A stretch of 16,732 nucleotides of DNA from CAYYNP01 sp964472545 (GTDB taxonomy: Bacteria > Planctomycetota > Planctomycetia > Pirellulales > Thermoguttaceae): the NCBI GenBank assembly GCA_964472545.1, contig CAYYNP010000225.1:1-16732 (forward strand). The letters are read 5' to 3'. The notes beneath the pieces were generated by a model. The model had not been told where the DNA came from, did no database searches, and saw only the letters and a list, made by a program, of their open reading frames with translations. This document shows, in pieces, positions 6,923-15,253 of the stretch; positions within the stretch are counted from its first letter, which is position 1; the number at the start of each line of letters is the position of its first letter. The position numbers and the translations under genes were made by a program.

Positions 6923-9919
6923 ATGAACCGGTCGATCTGGATTACGAGAGTGGTTGCGATGGCGGCATGCGCGGCAATCGTGGCGGCATCGGCCCTGGCC
7001 GGGAATCTGCCCTTACCGCCGGGCGAGGCCCGCACGCCGGTCACGCGATCGTTGTCGGCCGAAGAGGCGGCCCGGGCACTACAACGCGACTGGCTGTTTC
7101 AGGCGATGGGCGAGCCGCTGCCGAATCGAACGGCGAAGGAGATCGCCTGGGCCCGTGAACTGGCCGCGAGGCTGGCGCAGAGCCCGGCGCCGCCCGATTT
7201 GTCGGACGAGTTGCGGGCATTGGATGACTTGCAGAAGCGGCTGGTCGAGATGCGCCGGCAGCCGGCGACTGCGCCGTTGCCCGCAGACACCGAGCCGGTT
7301 CCAAGTTGGATCTGGTATCCCGAGGGCAAGCCGGTTGCAGACGCCCCGGCCGAAGCGCGATTCTTCCGCCGGCGGTTTGAGGTGCGCGCCGACGTCGATA
7401 CGGCCGAATTGCGTATCGCGGCAGACGATGCCTGCGAGGTGTTTCTCAACGGCGTGCGGATCGGCGTGCACGCAACCTGGCAACGGGCCGCCGTGTTCGA
7501 TGTGGCACAACATCTCCGCCGCGGCGTCAATCTGCTGGCCGTACGCGCCGAGAATCGTCCGGCCCCGAGCAAGAATCCCGCCGGACTGATCACTCGGCTG
7601 GCCGTAACGACGGCCAACGGGAAACGGCTGGTGGTGGTTTCCGACGCGTCGTGGCGTGTGGCCAATCACCAACGCCCACAGTGGCAGCAAACGGGCTTTG
7701 ACGACGCCGCGTGGAAGCCGGCCGTGGTTACGGTGCCCTTTGGCGGCGGGCCGTGGGGGAAGATAGCCGGCTTAAGCGGGCCGGACGTGCAGGAAGACCC
7801 GATCGCCGCGTACGCAAACGAGCCGGCGGACCTCCGAGAACTCTACTTCGCCGTGCGGCAAGTAAAACGCCGCATCGCGATGAAGAACCCCGTGTTGGAT
7901 TTCTCGCAGTTGCTGCTGATCGACCAGCCGCTGCCGCAGGGTCCCGAATCGCGACACGAAGCGATCCACCGCATGGGCATCATGGCGATGCCCGGCGGGC
8001 GGCTGCTGGTGCTCGACGGGCTGCATCCCGGTGGCCGGCTGCGGCAATTGGCGCCGAAGCAGCCCGGCAGCTTTTGGCGGCCCGATCTCTCCTTCGACGC
8101 GCGGCGCGTGCTCTTCTGCTTCAAGCCGCACGACCAGAAGAGCTTCCACCTCTACGAAATCAACGTCGACGGCACGGGCCTGCGACAACTCACCGACGGC
8201 GACTACGACGATCTCGACCCGATCTACGTGCCCGACGGCCACGTGCTATTCACCACCACGCGCGGCAATTCCTACGTGCGATGCGGACCGTTCATCTATT
8301 CGACCACGCTCGCCCGCTGCGATGCCGACGGCGGCAACGTCTACCTGATCAGCTACAACGGCGAGCCCGATTTCGTGCCGGCCTTGCTGAACGACGGCCG
8401 GGTGATCTACTCCCGCTGGGAATACACCGACAAACCGCTCTGGCGATTGCAGAAGCTGTGGACGACCAACCAGGACGGCACCGGCACGGCACATTTTTGG
8501 GGCAACCAGTCGGTCTGGCCGGATCATCTCTCCGAGCCACGGCCGATCCCCGGCAGCCGGCGGGTGATGTTCTCCGGAGTGGGACATCACGACTGGTGGT
8601 CCGGCTCGATCGGCATCGTCGATCCCGATCTGGGGCGCGACTATCCCCACGGCTTGACCAAGGTCACCGTCGATCTGCGGTGGCCGGAAGTCGGCGACGG
8701 ACCGGCCGAACAAGCAGAGGCCGCCGACTATCACGCCTCCGGCCGCTATACGGGCTACAAGACGGCCTTTCCGCTTTCGGAGAGAGACTTCCTCGTTTCG
8801 GCCCGCGGGCTTGGCGAGAAGTTCCGGCTGTACCTGATGGACGTGCACGGCAATCGGGAGTTGATCTACGAGGGCGTTTACAACGCGTGGCACGCCGTCC
8901 CGCTCAAACCGCGTCGGCGGCCACCGACGCATCCGGATCGCGTCGACTGGCCCGGCACCGGCAAGGATCGCCGCCCGGTCCGCCCCGGCGTCTTCTTCAG
9001 CGGCGACGTATGCCAGGGCGCACAAGGTCTGCCGCGCGAGAAGGTCGAGTACCTCCGCGTCTTCCAATTGGACTACAAGACCTACTCGACCTGGAACAAG
9101 AGCTACCGCCATTCAGGCCCGGCCGTGTCGATCGTGCAGGAGGAGGGCGTGAAGCGGATCCTCTCCGAGGTGCCGGTCGAGCCCGACGGTTCGGTCCACT
9201 TCGAGGCCCCGGCCGGGCGGGCTCTGTACTTCCAGTTGCTCGACGCCGATCGACGATGTCTGCAGACGATGCGGAGCTTCACCGGCCTGATGCCCGGCGA
9301 ACGGCGCGGCTGTGTCGGCTGCCACGAGCTGCACAGTACTGCGCCCTCAGCACGGGGCGGCTTAGCGCTTTCGCAAACGCCGATCGGGCCGTCGCCGCCG
9401 CCGTGGGGTACGGTGAGCATCAGTTACGAGCGCTTCGTGCAACCGGTGCTCGACCGCTATTGCGTCCAGTGCCATCGCCCCGGCACCCCGCAGTTCGCCG
9501 AACCCGATCTGCATCTGCGGCCCGGACACAACGTCTTCAAAGAGCCCTATCTCACGCTGGTCGGCTCGGCCGGTTGGGGAAACCCGATCGCCGGCAAGCG
9601 GCCCGGCTATGGGATCGCCGGGGCCATTCCGGTCGAGAGCAGCTACGGCCAGAACGATCCCCAAGCCCTGAAGACCCTCGCACCGATGCGGTACCTCTCC
9701 TGCAACAGCCGCCTGATCGACCTGGCCGCTGGCGGTGAACACTACAAGGTGAAGGTCGATCCGCTGAGCCTTCGCCGGTTGATCGCCTGGGTCGATGCGT
9801 GTTGCCCGTACATGGGTGAGGAGGAACTCCGTGCCCTGGGCGACCCCGATTTTCCGGGCATCGAACGCCTGCCGATCCGTCCCCGCGTGGCGACCGCGCC
9901 GGTGATCGAGCGACCGTAG
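6923..9919 (+). CDS. Secreted di-heme cytochrome c protein related to hydrazine synthase alpha subunit (HZS_alpha-like)
   Basis: A 998-residue protein with a signal peptide (residues 1-27, hydrophobic run AMAACAAIVAASALAG), so it acts outside the inner membrane. Residues about 128-275 form a jelly-roll/beta-sandwich of the PA14 or galactose-binding type (SWIWYPEG, FFRRRFEV, VFLNGVRIG). Residues about 384-650 are TolB-like propeller blades (RRVLFCFKP, LYEINVDGTGLRQLTDG). Two c-type heme sites follow, CVGCH (797-801) and CVQCH (847-851). This order is that of the HZS_alpha-containing family, which is widespread in planctomycetes that do not make hydrazine. The anammox enzyme has further subunits (HzsB, HzsC) that are absent here, so hydrazine synthesis is not supported. 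A periplasmic redox or polymer-binding role is possible. It starts 24 nt after the helicase gene but has no obvious functional link to it. Confidence 0.83.
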   Translation: MNRSIWITRVVAMAACAAIVAASALAGNLPLPPGEARTPVTRSLSAEEAARALQRDWLFQAMGEPLPNRTAKEIAWARELAARLAQSPAPPDLSDELRALDDLQKRLVEMRRQPATAPLPADTEPVPSWIWYPEGKPVADAPAEARFFRRRFEVRADVDTAELRIAADDACEVFLNGVRIGVHATWQRAAVFDVAQHLRRGVNLLAVRAENRPAPSKNPAGLITRLAVTTANGKRLVVVSDASWRVANHQRPQWQQTGFDDAAWKPAVVTVPFGGGPWGKIAGLSGPDVQEDPIAAYANEPADLRELYFAVRQVKRRIAMKNPVLDFSQLLLIDQPLPQGPESRHEAIHRMGIMAMPGGRLLVLDGLHPGGRLRQLAPKQPGSFWRPDLSFDARRVLFCFKPHDQKSFHLYEINVDGTGLRQLTDGDYDDLDPIYVPDGHVLFTTTRGNSYVRCGPFIYSTTLARCDADGGNVYLISYNGEPDFVPALLNDGRVIYSRWEYTDKPLWRLQKLWTTNQDGTGTAHFWGNQSVWPDHLSEPRPIPGSRRVMFSGVGHHDWWSGSIGIVDPDLGRDYPHGLTKVTVDLRWPEVGDGPAEQAEAADYHASGRYTGYKTAFPLSERDFLVSARGLGEKFRLYLMDVHGNRELIYEGVYNAWHAVPLKPRRRPPTHPDRVDWPGTGKDRRPVRPGVFFSGDVCQGAQGLPREKVEYLRVFQLDYKTYSTWNKSYRHSGPAVSIVQEEGVKRILSEVPVEPDGSVHFEAPAGRALYFQLLDADRRCLQTMRSFTGLMPGERRGCVGCHELHSTAPSARGGLALSQTPIGPSPPPWGTVSISYERFVQPVLDRYCVQCHRPGTPQFAEPDLHLRPGHNVFKEPYLTLVGSAGWGNPIAGKRPGYGIAGAIPVESSYGQNDPQALKTLAPMRYLSCNSRLIDLAAGGEHYKVKVDPLSLRRLIAWVDACCPYMGEEELRALGDPDFPGIERLPIRPRVATAPVIERP

Positions 9920-9997
9920 AGGTGCGCCCGAAAGGCGACCAGCCTGCTTCCACTCGCCGTATGCACCCGCCCAACGCCGCCCACTCATGTGAGGGGA

Positions 9998-10017
9998 GGC
10001 AAAACTGGCCGTTTGCC
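9998..10017 (+). terminator. Small hairpin downstream of the di-heme gene, possible weak terminator
   Basis: GGCAAA and TTTGCC form a 6-bp stem with an 8-nt loop, about 80 nt after the stop codon. There is no following T-tract, so intrinsic termination is doubtful. Confidence 0.2.
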
Positions 10018-10087
10018 AGGATCGCCAGCTCGACGGCGTAAACCACGAAGCGAAAACACGTTATGAAGAGGAAAACCCTCACATCCC

Positions 10088-10116
10088 TTGTCTAAGCCCT
10101 TTGGGCACGCTATCTT
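10088..10116 (+). promoter_or_regulatory. Sigma-70-type promoter of the response regulator/histidine kinase operon
   Basis: TTGTCT (10088-10093) and TATCTT (10111-10116) each match the consensus at 4 of 6 positions, with an optimal 17-nt spacer. The start would be near 10123, giving a leader of about 146 nt before the response regulator. It lies in the only large gap upstream of the pair. Confidence 0.45.
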
Positions 10117-10123
10117 TGGGAAT

Positions 10124-10151
10124 GTGGGGCACAGGCGACCCGCTTCCCCAC
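10124..10151 (+). repeat. GTGGGG/CCCCAC inverted pair at the start of the operon leader
   Basis: GTGGGG (10124-10129) can pair with CCCCAC (10146-10151) across a 16-nt loop. It starts where the predicted transcript would begin, so it could be a 5' stem-loop that protects or regulates the message, or a remnant of a dispersed element. It is followed by a run of seven G. Confidence 0.3.
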
Positions 10152-10268
10152 CTCACGGGGGGGCTGCTTTCGCTCGCGGTGTGGCGCGATTTGTAGTTCG
10201 TATTGCCGCCGCCGCAACGGTACATTTCCGACGACTTTTTGACGGCCTGCTGGTCAGGAGGTCCGTGT

Positions 10269-10700
10269 ATGGCATGTGATCGAGTTTTGCTGGTCGACGA
10301 CGAGGAACCGTTTGTCGACGCGTTGGGAAAACGGCTGAACGCGCGCGGGCTCGCCGTCCAGACTTCCAACACCGGCGAGGACGCCATCGCCCAGGCGGAG
10401 CACCACGCGTTCGACGTGATCGTGCTCGATTTGGCCATGCCCGGTATGGACGGAATCGAAACGCTCCGGCGGCTGTTGAAGATCGATCCGGATCTGCAAA
10501 TCATCTTGCTCACCGGGCACGGCTCGATCGAAAAGGCCGTCGAAGCCACCAAGCTCGGGGCGATCGATTTTCTGCAGAAGCCCGCCAGTCTGTCGGAATT
10601 GATGGAGTTGATTCGCAAGGCGAGCTTGCGCCGGGCCGAACTGAATCAGAAGCGTGCGGCCGACCGCGCCGCCGACGTGATGAGCAAACGAGGGTGGTAG
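10269..10700 (+). CDS. Single-domain response regulator (receiver only)
   Basis: A 143-residue protein started at ATG 10269, fixed by a consensus AGGAGGT site (10256-10262) 6 nt upstream. An in-frame ATG at 10203 would add 22 unrelated residues and lacks this site. The receiver domain is complete: acidic pair D10-D11, phosphoacceptor D54 in VLDLAMPGMDG, T82 in LLTGHG, and K104 in LQKP. After about residue 120 there is only a short, charged, Arg/Ala-rich helix-like tail, with no DNA-binding or enzymatic output domain. It should therefore act by protein-protein contact or as a phosphate relay or sink. The histidine kinase starts 26 nt after its stop, so the two are almost certainly cognate and co-transcribed. 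Confidence 0.9.
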   Translation: MACDRVLLVDDEEPFVDALGKRLNARGLAVQTSNTGEDAIAQAEHHAFDVIVLDLAMPGMDGIETLRRLLKIDPDLQIILLTGHGSIEKAVEATKLGAIDFLQKPASLSELMELIRKASLRRAELNQKRAADRAADVMSKRGW

Positions 10701-10726
10701 AACGGCGGTAAGAGACGAGAGGAAGT

Positions 10727-13018
10727 ATGCCTGAACCCGACGGCTTGCCCGAGGTTTCTCTTGACGACCGCCCCGTTGTTACGGCGGTCGTGGGCGGGGG
10801 CAGCGGCTGCGAGGTCATCTTGCGGATGGTGCAGGAAGACACCCTGGGCCGGTTCCGCATGTCGATCCAAGGCGTTGCCGACACCAACCCTTATGCGCCG
10901 GGAATGCGCTACGCGCGCGAGGTTGGCGTCGGCATGGTCACGACCGACTATCGAGAGTTGTACGAGATCCCCGATCTGGGCCTGCTGATCGAGTTGACCG
11001 GTTCCGACGAAGTCCGCGACGAACTCGAACGGACGCGGCCGCGGCACGTGAAGCTGATCGATCATTTCGGTGCCCGGCTGTTCTGGGAATTACACCAGGC
11101 CGAAGAGGCGATCATCGACCAGCGCACCGAGATGCGCGAACGCGTGCAGGCCGAACGCGACCGGATCACGCAGATCTTCGATTCGATTCCCGACGAAGTC
11201 GTGGTGATCGACACGGACATGATCATTCAGCAGGCCAACGCCTCGTTCTTGAAGAAGAACCAGGTCACCGAGGAGGAGATCCGTGGCCAATGCTGTTACG
11301 ACGTGCGGCAGGCCGCCCGCGGCGATTGCCAGGTAGCCCTGGACAACTGCCCGTTCGGCGAAGTGGTTCGCGATAAGGAAGAGAAGCGGCTGGTCCGAAA
11401 GCACTTCGACGTCGAAGGGAACCCGCGATACACGGCCATCGTCGGGGCCCCCTTCGTGGACCCCGAGGGTGAAGTCACGGGCGTGATCGAGATGACCCGA
11501 GACATCACCCACCGGATCCTCTTGGAGGAGGAACTCAAGGCGACCGAAGTCCGCTTGCAGCAGTTCCTGGAGTGGGCGCCGCTGGCCACCTACGTGAAGA
11601 ATCGGCAGGGCCAGTACGTCGAGGCGAACCCGGCCACCTGCAAACTCCTGGGCCGGCCGAAAAACGAGATCATCGGCCGAACCGACCGAGAGATCCTGCC
11701 GAAGCATACCGCCGACATCTTGCGGTCCGGCGACCGCGACGTTTTGAAGAGACGCGAGCACATCAGCAACGAGTCGGAAGTCTGGCTCGCCGGCAAGAAA
11801 GTCTCTCTGACCACGACCAAGTATCCCGTGGTCGACGCCAACGACAAGGTCACGGCGATCGTGGGGCTCTCGCGCGACGAAACCGCGCGGCGGAAAGCGG
11901 AGCAGGAACTCAACCGCACGCGCGAGTACCTGCAGAACATTCTCGACAGCTCCTACGTGATCATCATCACCACGGACCTGGAAGGATCGATCGTCTCCTT
12001 CAACCGCGGAGCCGAACTCTCGTTGGGCTACAAGGCCGATGAAGTCATCGGCAAGCCGGCCAGCATGCTCTACCTCTCGCCGGAAGAGCGCGAGCCGCTG
12101 GTGCGGCGCGTGCAGCAGGGCAATACGGTCGACGATCACGAAGGAGTCTTGATCCGCCGAGACGGCACCGAGGTCCCCGTTTCGATGACGCTCTCCGAAC
12201 TGACCGACAGCAGCGGCGCACCGATCGGAACCGTGGAGATCAGCCGGGATATCTCCCATCGCCGGGCGCTGATGAATCAGGTGGTGCAGTCCGAACGACT
12301 GGCCGCCGTGGGGCGCTTGGCGGCGGGCGTGGCCCACGAAATCAACAATCCCCTGGCCGCGATCGCCGAAGTGGGCGGCTACCTCGAGGATCTGGTGACC
12401 GGGATCATCGAAGTCGAGCGCGAGGAGTTGAAGCGGGAATTGCGAGAAGGAATCACGACCATCACGGCCCAGGTGAATCGCTGCAGCAGCATCACCCACC
12501 GCTTGCTGGGCTTCGCCCGCAAGAGTGAGGCGCGCGTCGAAGTGGCCGACGTCAACGCGGCCTTGGACGAAGTCCTGCCTTTCCTGGAAAAAGAAGCACG
12601 CATGGCCAACGTGCAGATCCATCGAGACTATCCGGCCGAGATCCCCAGGGTGAGCATCGAAGAGGTCCAGCTCGAAGAGATCCTCATCAACCTGATCGCC
12701 AACGCGATCCAGGCGATGACCGAACGCGGGTATGGGAACATGTGGATCACCGCGGCGCCGAAGGACGGCCGCGTGATTCTCACCATCCGCGACGACGGCC
12801 CGGGCATCGACGAGGCCGTGCGCGATCGGCTCTTCGATCCCTTCGTGAGCACGAAGCCCCAGGGCCACGGCACCGGACTAGGGCTTTCTATCTGTTACGG
12901 AATCATAAAGCGATACGACGGCGCGATCCGCGTCGAGTCGCAGCCCGGCGAAGGCGCCACGTTCCAAGTCGTGCTGCGGATGCACCAGAAATCGCCCGCT
13001 GGCGAAGCGAAGGCGTAG
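10727..13018 (+). CDS. Sensor histidine kinase with N-terminal Rossmann-like domain and three PAS domains
   Basis: A 763-residue protein with no membrane segments, so a cytoplasmic sensor. Residues about 17-125 look like a nucleotide-binding Rossmann fold: VVGGGSG at 21-27, GVADTNP, and LLIELTGSDEV, like dinucleotide-binding dehydrogenases. PAS1 spans about 147-268 and has four close cysteines (C189, C190, C201, C208). PAS2 spans about 277-392 and PAS3 about 400-515. The kinase core is complete: H537 in GVAHEINNPLAA, N-box N659, DDGPG 689-693 and GTGLGLS 715-721. The H-box is of the NtrB/PAS-kinase type. The start has an AGAGG site 4 nt upstream. It would phosphorylate the stand-alone receiver encoded just upstream. 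Ligands could be a nucleotide cofactor (Rossmann) or redox state/metal (cysteines); both are inference from motifs. Confidence 0.92.
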   Translation: MPEPDGLPEVSLDDRPVVTAVVGGGSGCEVILRMVQEDTLGRFRMSIQGVADTNPYAPGMRYAREVGVGMVTTDYRELYEIPDLGLLIELTGSDEVRDELERTRPRHVKLIDHFGARLFWELHQAEEAIIDQRTEMRERVQAERDRITQIFDSIPDEVVVIDTDMIIQQANASFLKKNQVTEEEIRGQCCYDVRQAARGDCQVALDNCPFGEVVRDKEEKRLVRKHFDVEGNPRYTAIVGAPFVDPEGEVTGVIEMTRDITHRILLEEELKATEVRLQQFLEWAPLATYVKNRQGQYVEANPATCKLLGRPKNEIIGRTDREILPKHTADILRSGDRDVLKRREHISNESEVWLAGKKVSLTTTKYPVVDANDKVTAIVGLSRDETARRKAEQELNRTREYLQNILDSSYVIIITTDLEGSIVSFNRGAELSLGYKADEVIGKPASMLYLSPEEREPLVRRVQQGNTVDDHEGVLIRRDGTEVPVSMTLSELTDSSGAPIGTVEISRDISHRRALMNQVVQSERLAAVGRLAAGVAHEINNPLAAIAEVGGYLEDLVTGIIEVEREELKRELREGITTITAQVNRCSSITHRLLGFARKSEARVEVADVNAALDEVLPFLEKEARMANVQIHRDYPAEIPRVSIEEVQLEEILINLIANAIQAMTERGYGNMWITAAPKDGRVILTIRDDGPGIDEAVRDRLFDPFVSTKPQGHGTGLGLSICYGIIKRYDGAIRVESQPGEGATFQVVLRMHQKSPAGEAKA

Positions 13019-13042
13019 GCCCCCTCCGCGAGATGGCTGTCG

Positions 13043-13127
13043 GGGTGGCTGGGGTAAAGCGCAGCGGTGCCCCAGGCTTCTAGTCCCCGGCATCCAACCC
13101 CTGGGAGTCCGCTGCGCTCAGCCACCC
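13043..13127. repeat. Long imperfect palindrome between convergent genes; possible bidirectional terminator or REP-like element
   Basis: GGGTGGCTG (13043-13051) and AGCGCAGCGG (13058-13067) are matched in reverse complement by CCGCTGCGCT (13109-13118) and CAGCCACCC (13119-13127). One arm carries a 6-nt insertion. An inner pair CCCAGG (13071-13076)/CCTGGG (13100-13105) extends the stem. The whole would fold into a cruciform or RNA stem of about 25 bp between the histidine kinase and the minus-strand fusion gene, both ending here. No T-tract is present. It also looks like dispersed intergenic repeats seen in planctomycetes, from memory. Confidence 0.6.
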
Positions 13128-13165
13128 GCCACCCAATCGGTCACCAACCACGGAAACTCCACTCG

Positions 13166-15253
13166 CTACACCATCATCGTCTTCGCGTGCTCCGCTCCGA
13201 TGCTGCCCTTTCGGCAGTGCGACGAGGCAGTGAATTCGGCCGAGTGGCGAGCTTGCACGTCGAGCGCCTCAGACAACGGCACGCCACAGGCACCGCGGAT
13301 CGAACGCATGATGGCCGCCCGAGCCGCTTCGGTGGCCGGGTTGTCGGAAACCGCTACGCCGACGTCGTCGGGCACGTCGGTCAGGGGGCCGGTGTCCAAG
13401 TCTCTCGGTGTGATCCCCGCCGATTCACCGCAGGCGAGCTTCCAGGCCGTCGCCAAGCACTCCGACGTCGAACCGGCGTAGTCGACTAGCCAGCCGACCG
13501 CGTCGGTTGCCCTCAACGGCGCACCGGTCAACAACAGTCGAACGAGCTTCGGCCAATCGTCGCGTTTCGCTTTCCGCAGCGGCCAGTGGCAGCCTTCCAT
13601 GCCCGGCACCACCGGCAAGGTGACCTCGGGCATGCCGAGCGTCGTCCCATCGACGGCCACCAGGTAGTGGCAGTGCATCAGCAGTTCCAGAAAGCCGCCC
13701 AGGCACCGCTTTCCGCCGGCGAAGCCGACGGACACGCGAAACTCGTCGTGCAGCCGCCTGGCGGTGGCCGCCCACGTAGCCGCCACGCGGTATCCAGCCT
13801 CCACGTCGCTTAAGGCCGCGTAGAACTCGCTGGTGTCGGCGCCGACCATCTGCGTTGCCAGGTGGAAATCGCCGGTGACGATCACTTTGGCAATGCCCTC
13901 GGCCTTGAGCCAGTCGATCGCCCGATTCAACTCGGCGTCGACGTCGGTGTTATAGGTTTCGCGGCTGATCGTTATCACGCCCACGCTGCCGTCGTGCTCG
14001 GCGTTGACGTAGAGATGCTGCCACTGGGGCGTGTCGAGTTGCTCGAATACCTCCGGATGCCAGCCGCCGGTGGCCGCTTCACCGTAGAGCCGGTGAAACG
14101 CCTCGACGGTTTCGATCGCCTGCTTGGCGCCCACGCTGCGGATCATCGCCAACACGCCACGGCGGAACTGGGCACATAGCTCGCCGATGGCGTTGACGTG
14201 CGCGAGGTGCCCCCGCTGCTCGTGCAGTATCAGGCTGGCCATCTGGAACAACGCGCCCTGGATCCAGGCGGTGAACTCCTCTTCGGCTTCGGCGTTCATG
14301 GGCCAATCGACCAGCGGGCGGAAATGGTTCGGCGGATACCAGGATTGGCCGGTCTCCTGCCGCTCGTCGAGTTCCGGCGTGGGGCGGAACAGGGCGCCGT
14401 ATTTATCGCTCAGATGATGCAGGCAGGACCAGGTGAGGAAGTTGGCCCCGTCGGCACCGATCACGTCGTGAGCCCTAAACGGATTGGGGCCGACGAACTT
14501 CCGGACGTACTTATCGATCTTCCAGAAAGGCATGTTCGAGGCCCGGTGGTATCGCAGGCCGGCCAGCGTCAGGCCGCAGAAGAGCACGTCGAGCACGAAC
14601 GACCAGTCGTCGCTGACCGGAACCGGCACCAGCCCCAATGCCCAGAGGAGTTGCGTTACCGGCGAAGTTTCGTCTTCGACGATCTCCCAGACCTTGTTGA
14701 TCTCGTGCGGGAAAGCCGGATGGGCCACGCCGACGCCCAACTCGGAGGCTGGGAAGCCGGACGTGACCGAGCGGATCTCGATTCCCGGAAACGCCTCCTC
14801 GAACAGCCGGTAGTGGGCCTTCTTGATATCGAGGATCTCGGGGATCGCCTCCAGCAGGAAACGAGGACGCCAGGCCGCGAGATCTTCCGGCAGCTTGTTG
14901 CCGTCGTACGTCATGCGGATGATGTTGCCCATGATCCGGTCGGCACGTGCTTTGCCGACCGCTTCGACCAGCCGCGGATACTGCGGCCCGATCCCGTCGG
15001 CCGTGCGTGGGCGCGCCAAGCTGATCGAGCGAACGCCGAACGGCTCCAACCGCGCCGTGAGCTGCATCATCTTGCCGGCGCCCACGATCCCGTTGGCTCC
15101 GGAGATCACCAGCGAACCGCGCTGGTCGGGGCCACCGAAGACCCGGTCGACCATTTCGCCGGCGTCGGCCGGCAGGCGTCCGTTGCGGAAGAGATCAATC
15201 ACCGAGCCGAGTCCGAGCGTTTGAAGTGTGGGTTGTCTGATAGCCTTGGTCAT
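13166..15253 (-). CDS. 3-hydroxyacyl-CoA dehydrogenase / enoyl-CoA hydratase fusion (FadN-like domain order)
   Basis: A 695-residue protein starting at ATG 15253, with AAGGAGGTG (15269-15261) 7 nt upstream. The start overlaps the thiolase stop (ATGA, 15250-15253). The N-terminal half is 3-hydroxyacyl-CoA dehydrogenase-like: glycine-rich loop from G52, S165, and catalytic-type H178 and E190 in AHPAFPHEINKVWEIV. A helical C-terminal dehydrogenase domain follows to about 295. Residues about 420-600 are crotonase: GADTSEF (471-477), GGFLE with E523, and MPEV with E543, both hydratase glutamates present. It should hydrate enoyl-CoA and oxidise the 3-hydroxyacyl-CoA product, which the thiolase then cleaves. 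The order dehydrogenase-then-hydratase is opposite to FadB and like Bacillus FadN, though shorter (FadN is nearly 790). The cofactor loop is unusual, so the exact substrate and cofactor are open. Confidence 0.85.
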   Translation of the reverse strand: MTKAIRQPTLQTLGLGSVIDLFRNGRLPADAGEMVDRVFGGPDQRGSLVISGANGIVGAGKMMQLTARLEPFGVRSISLARPRTADGIGPQYPRLVEAVGKARADRIMGNIIRMTYDGNKLPEDLAAWRPRFLLEAIPEILDIKKAHYRLFEEAFPGIEIRSVTSGFPASELGVGVAHPAFPHEINKVWEIVEDETSPVTQLLWALGLVPVPVSDDWSFVLDVLFCGLTLAGLRYHRASNMPFWKIDKYVRKFVGPNPFRAHDVIGADGANFLTWSCLHHLSDKYGALFRPTPELDERQETGQSWYPPNHFRPLVDWPMNAEAEEEFTAWIQGALFQMASLILHEQRGHLAHVNAIGELCAQFRRGVLAMIRSVGAKQAIETVEAFHRLYGEAATGGWHPEVFEQLDTPQWQHLYVNAEHDGSVGVITISRETYNTDVDAELNRAIDWLKAEGIAKVIVTGDFHLATQMVGADTSEFYAALSDVEAGYRVAATWAATARRLHDEFRVSVGFAGGKRCLGGFLELLMHCHYLVAVDGTTLGMPEVTLPVVPGMEGCHWPLRKAKRDDWPKLVRLLLTGAPLRATDAVGWLVDYAGSTSECLATAWKLACGESAGITPRDLDTGPLTDVPDDVGVAVSDNPATEAARAAIMRSIRGACGVPLSEALDVQARHSAEFTASSHCRKGSIGAEHAKTMMV

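Larger units (their letters stand above)
9920..10268. other. 349-bp intergenic region before the two-component pair
   Basis: No gene is visible. The first half holds a small hairpin (GGCAAA 9998-10003 with TTTGCC 10012-10017, 8-nt loop) without a T-run, at best a weak terminator for the upstream gene. The second half holds a sigma-70-like promoter (10088-10116) and a GC-rich inverted pair in the leader. Short open frames here lack ribosome sites and recognisable products. Confidence 0.5.

Noticed and set aside
7711..9738. 675-codon plus-strand open frame inside the di-heme gene
   Set aside because: Arg-rich translation in an alternative frame; the overlapping frame holds the propeller and both CxxCH sites.
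10041..10080. CACGAAG-like A-rich stretch resembling a degraded tandem repeat
   Set aside because: Only one or two loose copies of the unit are present, so a repeat cannot be supported.
10101..10118. Possible sigma-54 promoter (GGGCAC then TTTGG)
   Set aside because: The -12 GC dinucleotide is missing at the required spacing; the overlapping sigma-70-like pair fits better.
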